Below, in pieces: positions 1 through 7,026 of a stretch of 64,000 bases of DNA. The stretch lies in NCBI GenBank assembly GCA_942493265.1, contig OW818688.1:5315044-5379043 (forward strand), in the 5' to 3' direction. Numbering within the stretch: position 1 is the first letter of the stretch; each line of letters opens with the position of its first letter. The DNA is from UBA12481 sp942493265. GTDB lineage: Bacteria > Bacteroidota > Bacteroidia > Bacteroidales > UBA12481. Made by a program: the position numbers and the translations under genes. The notes beneath the pieces are model-generated. The model had not been told where the DNA came from. It searched no databases and was given only the letters and a program-made list of their open reading frames with translations.

Positions 1-341
1 TTCTGATCTGAATTCCACCAGGTTTTTGTATCGGAAGAAGATAAATAACCTATCTGAAGGCCAATTTTGTTTATAAAATGATGGTATGAAAAGGCCATAT
101 TTTGTTCGACTTGCTTCGATTCAAAACCAAAGCCTGCACCGTAGCCAAAGGTTATGAATGGAGCATTCTGCCGGTAAATACGGTCCTTGATTACAATCCT
201 CCCCTTGCTTAAAACGATTGTGGAATCAACAGCTTCGGTGGCACTTTTCTTCTTCTCCTTTACTTTCTCCTTCTCCTGGCCAAATACTGCAAAACTCATC
301 AGGAAAGACAGAGGCAGCAGTAACCAAACTTTTTTATTCAT
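1..341 (-). CDS. N-terminal part of a secreted, probably outer-membrane protein (cut by the window edge)
   Basis: The reading frame opens at the ATG at 341 and runs off the window start, so only about 113 residues are visible. Residues 1-21 form a clear signal peptide (lysines, a leucine-rich core, then FAVFGQ). A Lys/Glu-rich linker follows, then a Gly/aromatic-rich stretch (FGYGAGFGFES, IGLQIGYLSSS) that resembles alternating beta strands of an outer-membrane barrel. Its start overlaps the end of the DUF3109 gene by 8 bp, so it is probably the last visible gene of the gpmI operon. The family cannot be named from this fragment; the beta-barrel reading is inference. Confidence 0.6.
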   Translation of the reverse strand, partial: MNKKVWLLLPLSFLMSFAVFGQEKEKVKEKKKSATEAVDSTIVLSKGRIVIKDRIYRQNAPFITFGYGAGFGFESKQVEQNMAFSYHHFINKIGLQIGYLSSSDTKTWWNSDQ

Positions 342-912
342 ATTTTTTGAAATCGAGATTTTTAGCGGCATAATCCAGCTGTTCAAACCATTCTACCCCA
401 TACTTTCTAATAAGTGCTTCTTTAACAAATACATAAACGGGCACCCCAATGCGCTCACCCTCTTTTCGTGCCGGATCGCAAATATTCCAGATGTCGTAAT
501 TAACTGCATCAAAATTGTCAAATGATTTAATCCTCACCGGATACAAATGGCAGGACACCGGTTTATTGAAAGGAATCATCCCGTCGCGGTATGCCCTTTC
601 AACTGCGCAAAAAGCAATCCCATCCTCAAAAACGGTGAATGCGCACTCTTTATTATTGATCAGCGGGGTTACAATTTCCCCGTCCGTATCGCGCACATAC
701 GCCCCAAGTTCAATAATGGACAGAAGGCCTTCTGCGGTGATATAGGGACTGATTTCATCCAGGTATTCTTCAAGATCACCGGCCTCCTCAATAGTTAATG
801 GTGCTCCGGCATCGCCAAGCACGCAGCAGGCCCCCTTGCAGGCAGGGAGGTTGCAGCAGAATTTTTTTTGCAGCAGGTCGAGGCTGACAAGTGTTTTACC
901 TATTTCGATCAT
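334..912 (-). CDS. DUF3109 family protein, cysteine-cluster protein of unknown function
   Basis: A 192-aa cytosolic protein with an N-terminal cluster FCCNLPACKGACC (residues 18-30) and further cysteines in NKECAF, FCAVE, CHLYP and ICDPA. This set is typical of the DUF3109 family, related to the YkgJ-type zinc/iron-sulfur cysteine-cluster proteins, and suggests metal or Fe-S binding; the biochemical role is not known. The ATG at 912 is chosen because it overlaps the gpmI stop by one base (TGATG), a translational-coupling arrangement; a TTG one codon upstream is less likely. It is cotranscribed with gpmI. Confidence 0.85.
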   Translation of the reverse strand: MIEIGKTLVSLDLLQKKFCCNLPACKGACCVLGDAGAPLTIEEAGDLEEYLDEISPYITAEGLLSIIELGAYVRDTDGEIVTPLINNKECAFTVFEDGIAFCAVERAYRDGMIPFNKPVSCHLYPVRIKSFDNFDAVNYDIWNICDPARKEGERIGVPVYVFVKEALIRKYGVEWFEQLDYAAKNLDFKKYE

Positions 913-2429
913 CAAACCAAAGGATTACCGGTCATCGCGGCGGGTTGTTTCATCCCCAGTATTTTCAAAATTGTGGGAGCAACATCCGCCAGTATTCCAT
1001 CATGAATTTCAGTATAATCATTGCTCACCAGGATGCATGGAACCGGGTTAAGTGAATGTGCGGTATTCGGTGATCCATCCGGATTAATGGCATTGTCGGC
1101 ATTGCCGTGATCGGCAATAATGAGTGCCGTATAGCCATTTGCCCTGGCAGTTTCAACCACATCCTGCACACATTCATCAACGGCCTCCACTGCCTGAATG
1201 ATTGCATCCCACACACCGGTGTGTCCAACCATATCCCCATTGGCAAAATTCAATATCACCAGGTCAGGTTCGCCGGTCTTCAAGGCTTTAATAATAGCAT
1301 CCCTCACCAGATAGGCACTCATTTCAGGCTGCAGGTCATAGGTTGCAACTTTTGGTGACGGAATCATGATGCGGCTTTCACCCTCGAAAGGCTCCTCCCG
1401 TCCGCCGGAAAAGAAAAACGTAACGTGAGCATATTTTTCAGTCTCAGCAATGCGGATCTGTTTCTTGCCGGCATCTGCGATAAGTTCCCCAAGGGTTTCC
1501 GTAAGGTTATCCTTGTCATATATAACGGTAACTCCGGTAAATGAGTCATCATACCGGGTCATGGTATAATATTTCAACGGCAGGGTATGCATCCCGAAAT
1601 CGGGCATATCCCTCTGGGTAAGAACAACTGTCATCTCGCGAAGCCTGTCGGTGCGGAAATTAAAACAGATCACTACATCTCCTTCAGCAATGGTGGCAAC
1701 GGGTTCTCCCGCTGCATTTGCCAGGTAGGTTGGTTTGATAAACTCATCGGTGATACCCTCATCATAACTTGCCTGTATGGCATCCGTTATACTGGACACC
1801 GCTTTCCCTGTTCCATTGACATAAAGGTCATACCCCAGCTTCACCCGTTCCCAGCGCTTATCACGATCCATGGAATAGTAGCGGCCAATCAGGGTGGCGA
1901 TCACCCCGTTCGATTTTGCCAGATGCGCCTCAAGCTCTTCAACAAAAGCCTTCCCGCTGAACGGATCGGTATCCCTGCCATCGGTGATTGCATGGATAAA
2001 AACCTTATCCAGACCGAATTCCCTGGTCATATCGCACAAAGCATATAAATGCTGGTCGAGGGAGTGCACCCCACCGTCGGACACCAATCCGATGAAATGG
2101 ACTTTTTTCCCCGACTCCCTGGCATATCCGAAAGCTTCGCGCAAGGGCTGATTCTGCTTGATACTCCCCGTTGCCACAGCCCGGTTGATCTTAACCAGAT
2201 CCTGGTACATCACGCGGCCGGCACCGATATTCAGGTGCCCGACTTCCGAGTTGCCCATCTGCCCGTCAGGCAAACCAACATCCTCACCCGAGGTTTTCAG
2301 TTTTGAATGGGGATATTTTTTAAGCAGGGAGGATATATAGGGAGTATTGGCATGCCGTATAGCATCGGCTGCAGGCCTCGTACCGATACCCCAGCCATCT
2401 AATATCATCAATATCAATTTCTTGTCCAT
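912..2429 (-). CDS. gpmI: 2,3-bisphosphoglycerate-independent phosphoglycerate mutase
   Basis: Cytosolic glycolytic/gluconeogenic enzyme interconverting 3- and 2-phosphoglycerate with two Mn2+ ions, alkaline-phosphatase superfamily. At 505 aa it has the usual iPGM length. Visible motifs are the N-terminal metal-binding LILMILDGWGIG (Asp11), the phosphoserine segment QMGNSEVGHLNIGAGR with nucleophile Ser61, LVSDGGVHS, TDGRDTDP, and the C-terminal metal site IIADHGNADN. No cofactor-dependent mutase signature is present. It lies 10 bp downstream of a small secreted-protein gene and overlaps the DUF3109 gene by one base, so it belongs to a minus-strand operon. Confidence 0.97.
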   Translation of the reverse strand: MDKKLILMILDGWGIGTRPAADAIRHANTPYISSLLKKYPHSKLKTSGEDVGLPDGQMGNSEVGHLNIGAGRVMYQDLVKINRAVATGSIKQNQPLREAFGYARESGKKVHFIGLVSDGGVHSLDQHLYALCDMTREFGLDKVFIHAITDGRDTDPFSGKAFVEELEAHLAKSNGVIATLIGRYYSMDRDKRWERVKLGYDLYVNGTGKAVSSITDAIQASYDEGITDEFIKPTYLANAAGEPVATIAEGDVVICFNFRTDRLREMTVVLTQRDMPDFGMHTLPLKYYTMTRYDDSFTGVTVIYDKDNLTETLGELIADAGKKQIRIAETEKYAHVTFFFSGGREEPFEGESRIMIPSPKVATYDLQPEMSAYLVRDAIIKALKTGEPDLVILNFANGDMVGHTGVWDAIIQAVEAVDECVQDVVETARANGYTALIIADHGNADNAINPDGSPNTAHSLNPVPCILVSNDYTEIHDGILADVAPTILKILGMKQPAAMTGNPLV

Positions 2430-2438
2430 CTCGAATAA

Positions 2439-2894
2439 TTAAGGATAAATTATTTTTTCCAGTTTTGTAAACTCTGCAATTTCCAGATATTTCGTGCGTC
2501 CTTTATACGTATAGGTTAACAATCCTTCGCCCTTAAAGTTATACGGTTTTTCAGTGCCGTCAACAGCTAAAGGCTTGATCTGCCCATTGGGATCGGGCTT
2601 AATGGTGACACCTGCCCTGAGTGATATCTGGCTTCCCTTTTTAAAATCCCTTACCTGTTGCCTGGCCGGATCCGGTAATGTGCGGATCTTCATATGCTGG
2701 TCCCCAACCCAAAGATCTTCAAACTTCAGCTGATCCGATCCGGCCCTCACCTTTACGGAGAGGTTATAATCGGTACCATAGCCGGATTCCTGCAATCCGC
2801 CTACCCACTCCTGTGAAGTGGTGCGGATTACCTCCACTTTTGCTCCCCATCCGAAAATAACGGCAAGGAGGATTACAGATATATACTTCATCAT
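2439..2894 (-). CDS. Small secreted protein of unknown function
   Basis: About 151 aa. The N-terminus (MMKYISVILLAVIFGWGAKV) is a signal peptide or membrane anchor without a lipobox. The rest is a basic, strand-rich domain with no motif I recognise; the end reads LTYTYKGRTKYLEIAEFTKLEK, suggesting a beta-sandwich. The ATG at 2894 overlaps the upstream stop (TGATG), and gpmI starts 10 bp downstream, so it sits mid-operon. The tight coupling with the preceding 228-aa exported protein suggests they work together; the function is unknown. Confidence 0.7.
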   Translation of the reverse strand: MMKYISVILLAVIFGWGAKVEVIRTTSQEWVGGLQESGYGTDYNLSVKVRAGSDQLKFEDLWVGDQHMKIRTLPDPARQQVRDFKKGSQISLRAGVTIKPDPNGQIKPLAVDGTEKPYNFKGEGLLTYTYKGRTKYLEIAEFTKLEKIIYP

Positions 2895-3580
2895 CACTTT
2901 AATTTCTGAATAATTCCGAGCCTGGCCAGTTCGTTTTCCAGCAACTTCTTATCGTAGAAAAAACGGTCCTGAAACTTATTGTACCATTCCTTTGCCTCCG
3001 GAATCCTGTTTGCCGATGCCAGCAGATAGATGATATTGAAATAGGCCATTCCGTACTCAAAATATAAATCTGTATTGGCCATTTCAATAAAAGCTTTGAG
3101 AGCGCCATTTCCGTCGGCCCTGCTAAAGGAATCGAACCCTCTGGTAACGATCTCGTTAAGCTTTGGATCCAAAATGATTCCCTGAACATAGAACTCGCGC
3201 TTGGGCATATTTTCGAGGAGGTCGAAATATTTTGTTCCTTTTGGCAGCGGTTTAAAAATGAGTGTGAATTCAAATGCCTCATTCGGAGTGAACACGTGCT
3301 TTTCCGGGGCAAACGGAGCATTTACAGCGCGGATCAGCTTCATGCTGTTCGGGTCGCTTACCGGGCGGATGAACAGGTCGCGGGTTCGCAGGGTAAACGG
3401 GGCCATCTGTTTGGAATTTACAATCCGGATGGTCACACTGGTGGTTGAATCTGTTGTAACCACATTGGTAATGGAAAGTGTGGCGATTGGCTTGATAGCA
3501 ATGTTCGGATTGATAACCAATTGTCCGAATACCGAAACCATAAAGCCTGACAGGAAAAAGACAGATAGAACTTTTTTCAT
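2894..3580 (-). CDS. Secreted protein of unknown function
   Basis: 228 aa, starting at the ATG at 3580 because a clean signal peptide (MKKVLSVFFLSGFMVSVFGQ) begins there; the open frame extends further upstream but only over the end of the M28 peptidase gene. Residues 21-120 look like an immunoglobulin-like beta domain (SVTIRIVNSKQMAPFTL, FEFTLIFKPL). The C-terminal half is helical (FIEMANTDLYFEYGMAYFNI, ANRIPEAKEWYNKFQDRF), resembling one or two TPR-like repeats. Its stop overlaps the next small exported-protein gene. No family recognised; an envelope role is inference. Confidence 0.7.
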   Translation of the reverse strand: MKKVLSVFFLSGFMVSVFGQLVINPNIAIKPIATLSITNVVTTDSTTSVTIRIVNSKQMAPFTLRTRDLFIRPVSDPNSMKLIRAVNAPFAPEKHVFTPNEAFEFTLIFKPLPKGTKYFDLLENMPKREFYVQGIILDPKLNEIVTRGFDSFSRADGNGALKAFIEMANTDLYFEYGMAYFNIIYLLASANRIPEAKEWYNKFQDRFFYDKKLLENELARLGIIQKLK

Positions 3581-3611
3581 TGCAATGATATACAAACGCA
3601 TACGTACTTTT

Positions 3612-5003
3612 TTACAAACCATATTTGTCGTAAAGATACACCAAAGCTGCAATTCCGGCAGCCCCCATCTGCATCTCACGCCGGTCAACCTGTTCAAAAG
3701 TATCAGATGCAGCGTGGTGCAACTTAAAATAACGCTGATCTTCAGGAATTATTCCCATAAAAAGTATCTGCGGATAATAATTTTTCAACGGTCCGACATC
3801 TGCTCCACCTCCGCCATTGGTGAGTTTAATATCATACGGAGCGAAAAGCGGCTCCCATTCCGCGAATTTTTTCATTTGTGCCGGATTACCGGTAACTGCC
3901 AGTGCCTTAGGCTGAAAAACCCCACGGTCAGACTCCAGTGCGGCGATATGCTTTTCGCCCCTGACTGAAGCCTCTTTTGCATAAACCTGTCCGCCCCGCT
4001 GGGCAACTTCCTCATCCATGAACATCACTGCCCTGATGGTATGCTTCGGCCGGATTCCGGCTTTCTGAAACAACCGGAGCACCTCAATCGACTGAATGCA
4101 CCCGCCTCCGTCATCATGAGCCCCCTCTGAAATATCCCAGGCATCGAGGTGTCCGCCAATTGTAATGATTTCATTTGGCAACTCCGAACCGCGGATTTCA
4201 CCGATCACATTAAAGGAGGGCACATCCGGTCCCTCCAGGCAGGTTGTCCGGAAGAAAAAATGAAGATCCGCATCAGCTGCAAGATATCCGGAAAGCAAAT
4301 CCGCAGCCCGGGTAGAAATTGCAATCGCCGGGATGTGCTTAACGTCATCGGCATAACGGGTGATGCCGGTATGTGGAAAATCATCAATTTCGATGCTCAT
4401 CGAACGGATCACACATCCGATGGCACCTAACCTGGCCGCCTCAACCGGTCCGTTGGTCCGTTGCCACACCGACTCCCCATAAGAAGCAAATGTACCGATA
4501 TTGGTTTGTCTCATCGGCTGGTTGAAAAATACAATCCGACCTTCGATATCTTTATTTGATTTGCTTTTGAGCTCATCCAGACTTTTTACTTCAACCACTT
4601 TTGCTGATAAACCGGAGTCACCGGTACCCACCGACCAGCCCAGTGCGCAGGAAGGCACAACCAGGGTTCCGAATTTTTCAGAAATAATCCGGGCAACCTC
4701 CGGCTCTCCGCGATCCCAGCTTTTAACCATTACCGGTTGTAGCCACACTGAATCCAGATCCATTTTCATCATCACCTGCCGGGTAAACTCGACGGCAGCT
4801 GCCGCTTCCGGCCTGCCGCATATCCGGCCTGCCGTATTCCTGCACAGCCACTCCAGATTATGATAGGCTTCATAACTGGTAAGGGCTTCATTGAATACTT
4901 TTCTGATAATATCTGCTTCAGCTGGTTGCTGTGATTTGGCCTGAATACCTGTGAGAAGACACAAGGCAACGGCTGTAAACCGAATGAACTCTATCTTTTT
5001 CAT
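3612..5003 (-). CDS. Secreted M28-family zinc aminopeptidase/carboxypeptidase (carboxypeptidase Q-like)
   Basis: 463 aa with a signal peptide (residues 1-25). Residues about 150-250 form a PA-type insert and 260-460 the M28 catalytic domain. Metal and catalytic residues are visible: GGHLDAWD (His284, Asp286), GAHDDGGG (Asp297/298), MDEEVAQRGG (Glu331/332), ESDRG (Asp359) and LHHAASDT (His430). This order matches plasma glutamate carboxypeptidase (M28B)-like enzymes that release amino acids from small peptides in the periplasm. It is the first gene of the minus-strand group leading to gpmI, 31 bp upstream of the next start. Substrate specificity cannot be told. Confidence 0.93.
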   Translation of the reverse strand: MKKIEFIRFTAVALCLLTGIQAKSQQPAEADIIRKVFNEALTSYEAYHNLEWLCRNTAGRICGRPEAAAAVEFTRQVMMKMDLDSVWLQPVMVKSWDRGEPEVARIISEKFGTLVVPSCALGWSVGTGDSGLSAKVVEVKSLDELKSKSNKDIEGRIVFFNQPMRQTNIGTFASYGESVWQRTNGPVEAARLGAIGCVIRSMSIEIDDFPHTGITRYADDVKHIPAIAISTRAADLLSGYLAADADLHFFFRTTCLEGPDVPSFNVIGEIRGSELPNEIITIGGHLDAWDISEGAHDDGGGCIQSIEVLRLFQKAGIRPKHTIRAVMFMDEEVAQRGGQVYAKEASVRGEKHIAALESDRGVFQPKALAVTGNPAQMKKFAEWEPLFAPYDIKLTNGGGGADVGPLKNYYPQILFMGIIPEDQRYFKLHHAASDTFEQVDRREMQMGAAGIAALVYLYDKYGL

Positions 5004-5075
5004 GGTTTCAATATTAGTGATTTTAACCGTATCGGTTGGTTTTTTTTATATTTTCACCCCTCAATTCCTCATATT

Positions 5076-6176
5076 ATGACTACATATAACGCCTTCCCCG
5101 GAAATCTGATCCTGGCAATCAATCCCAGAATACCGTTTACCAATATCGGTTTGTTCCGCAATCAGCAACTCGTTTTCCTGAAGAAGGTTATACATCCTGA
5201 AAGCGAACGGGGAAAATTCACCAGGTATGCTGAGGAGACAGCATACCGGGTTGAACAGATCATAAGAGAACTCAAAGCCAACGACTTGCCCATCAATGAT
5301 ATCAAAATAATCATCAGCCGGGGCGGACTGGCCAGGCCGGTTCATGCCGGGGTTTACCGGGTAAATGATGCCATGATCAAGGACCTGCAGAACGGAATAT
5401 CAGGCGAGGATGTGGTTAACCTGGGCGGACTGATCGCTCATGAATTATGCTTACAGATACCTGACTCCTCCGCATTTGTGGCAGATCCTGTTGTTGTGGA
5501 TGAATTTGAGGATATAGCACGCGTTTCGGGTCATCCGGAATTCAGCCGGAGGTCGGTTTTCCATGCCCTTGAGCAAAAGGCGGTTGCCCGGAAATATGCT
5601 AAAACCGTGCAGAAAAAATATGAAGAATTAAACCTGATTGTGGCCCAGATGGGTAACGGAATTACCGTGGGGGCTCATCAGAAGGGTCGGGTTATTGACG
5701 CCAGCCAGGGACTGGGCGGCGACGGCCCGTTTTCGCCAACTCGCACGGGCACCATACCCATCGGCGACCTCATCAATCTGTGCTACAGCGGCAAATACAC
5801 CCATGATCAGTTGTACTCCATGATTACCGTTAATGGGGGGCTCTTTGCTTACCTCGGAGTTCATGATGGTTATTCGGCCAGCCACATGGCCATGAATGGC
5901 GATGAAAAGGCAACCTTTTACCTGAAAGCCATGGCTTACCAGGTGGCCAAAACGATAGGAGCCATGTATGCGGTGCTTTCGGCTGACGCGGATGCCATAC
6001 TTCTCACTGGCGGATTGGTGAACAGTTCGGTATTTATGGAAGAACTTCAGATGAGAATCAGAAATATTGCTCCGGTACACACCTATCCCAATGAAGATGA
6101 TGTGGAAACCCTCGGGCTAAATGGATTTTATATTTTGAACGGCGAGATCACGGTCGAAGATAATTACCCCGACTGA
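5076..6176 (+). CDS. buk: Butyrate kinase
   Basis: 366 aa, acetate/propionate kinase (ASKHA) superfamily, interconverting butyrate + ATP and butyryl phosphate. The N-terminal phosphate-binding strand (ILAINPRIPFTNIGLF), the diagnostic VVVDEFEDIARVSGHPE block (about residues 139-155) with SVFHALEQKAVARKYA behind it, the glycine-rich MGNGITVGAHQKGRVID and the C-terminal ILLTGGLVNS are typical of Buk rather than AckA. Branched-chain 2-methylpropanoate kinase activity is possible in this family. It runs convergent with a crotonase gene, with 13 bp between stops. It implies butyrate formation or use with substrate-level phosphorylation; phosphotransbutyrylase is not in the window. Confidence 0.93.
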   Translation: MTTYNAFPGNLILAINPRIPFTNIGLFRNQQLVFLKKVIHPESERGKFTRYAEETAYRVEQIIRELKANDLPINDIKIIISRGGLARPVHAGVYRVNDAMIKDLQNGISGEDVVNLGGLIAHELCLQIPDSSAFVADPVVVDEFEDIARVSGHPEFSRRSVFHALEQKAVARKYAKTVQKKYEELNLIVAQMGNGITVGAHQKGRVIDASQGLGGDGPFSPTRTGTIPIGDLINLCYSGKYTHDQLYSMITVNGGLFAYLGVHDGYSASHMAMNGDEKATFYLKAMAYQVAKTIGAMYAVLSADADAILLTGGLVNSSVFMEELQMRIRNIAPVHTYPNEDDVETLGLNGFYILNGEITVEDNYPD

Positions 6177-6189
6177 TCAAAGAATTCTG

Positions 6190-6969
6190 TTATTTATTGT
6201 TTCCCCAGGAAGGTTTGCGCTTTTCCAGAAAAGCTTTCATTCCCTCTTGCCCTTCATCATTAAACAGCTCGGCAAAGTGCTCTTTCTCCATGTCCAGCGC
6301 TTTCTGAAAATTCATGTCGATACCTTTACGAAGCAATATTTTGGCCGAGCGAACCGCCTTAGGTCCGCGGCCCGCAATAATTCCGGCAAGTTTCATTGCC
6401 TGATCGGGCAGCTGATCCGGCTCGGCGAGATCCTGCACCAGCCCAATCCGGTATGCCTCCGCAGCATCCATGGTTAAACCTGACAAAATCCATTTTAATG
6501 CACCACCCAAACCTATCAGCCTCGACAATCGCTGTGTTCCGGCATAACCCGGGACCAGCCCGAGATTTACTTCCGGTTGTCCGAATTTAGCTTCAGTAGA
6601 AGCGATTCTGATATCACAGGCCATAGCCAGCTCACAACCTCCACCCAGAGCATATCCGTTAACCGCTGCAATCACCGGAATAGGCAAATCTTCAATCATC
6701 AGGAAAGTTTGCTGCCCCCTTTCAGCGAATCGCCGAGCCCCGTCGGCATCCAACCCGGCCAGCTCCGAAATATCAGCACCTGCCGCAAAGGCTTTCCCCT
6801 CACCGGTTATAACCAACACGTCAATCGGCTCATCAGTAACTATATAATCCAGATAATCAACCAACTCGGTAAAGAAAACCGAATTCAATGCATTCAGGGT
6901 AGCCGGCTTCGAGAGGGTAAGAAGTCCAACCCTTCCAATTTGCTGGGGTTTAATAAACTGATAGTTCAT
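6190..6969 (-). CDS. Enoyl-CoA hydratase/isomerase family protein (crotonase)
   Basis: 259 aa, the standard crotonase length. The oxyanion-hole segment FAAGADISEL (about residues 61-70) and NGYALGGGCELAMACDIR with Glu113 are present, followed by FGQPEVNLGLVPGYAGTQRL with Glu133. Having both catalytic glutamates fits a true enoyl-CoA hydratase, probably 3-hydroxybutyryl-CoA dehydratase in butyrate or fatty-acid metabolism. It lies tail-to-tail with butyrate kinase, which supports a short-chain role. No other beta-oxidation genes adjoin it, so crotonyl-CoA as substrate is inference. Confidence 0.92.
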   Translation of the reverse strand: MNYQFIKPQQIGRVGLLTLSKPATLNALNSVFFTELVDYLDYIVTDEPIDVLVITGEGKAFAAGADISELAGLDADGARRFAERGQQTFLMIEDLPIPVIAAVNGYALGGGCELAMACDIRIASTEAKFGQPEVNLGLVPGYAGTQRLSRLIGLGGALKWILSGLTMDAAEAYRIGLVQDLAEPDQLPDQAMKLAGIIAGRGPKAVRSAKILLRKGIDMNFQKALDMEKEHFAELFNDEGQEGMKAFLEKRKPSWGNNK

Positions 6970-7026
6970 AGGAGATAATTATTAAAGAAAGTTAGATATA
7001 AATATATGTATATCCAAGAGTCCGGC

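Noticed and set aside
3201..3968. 255-codon + strand open frame
   Set aside because: It lies opposite the secreted-protein and M28 peptidase genes, spans their junction and has no family features.
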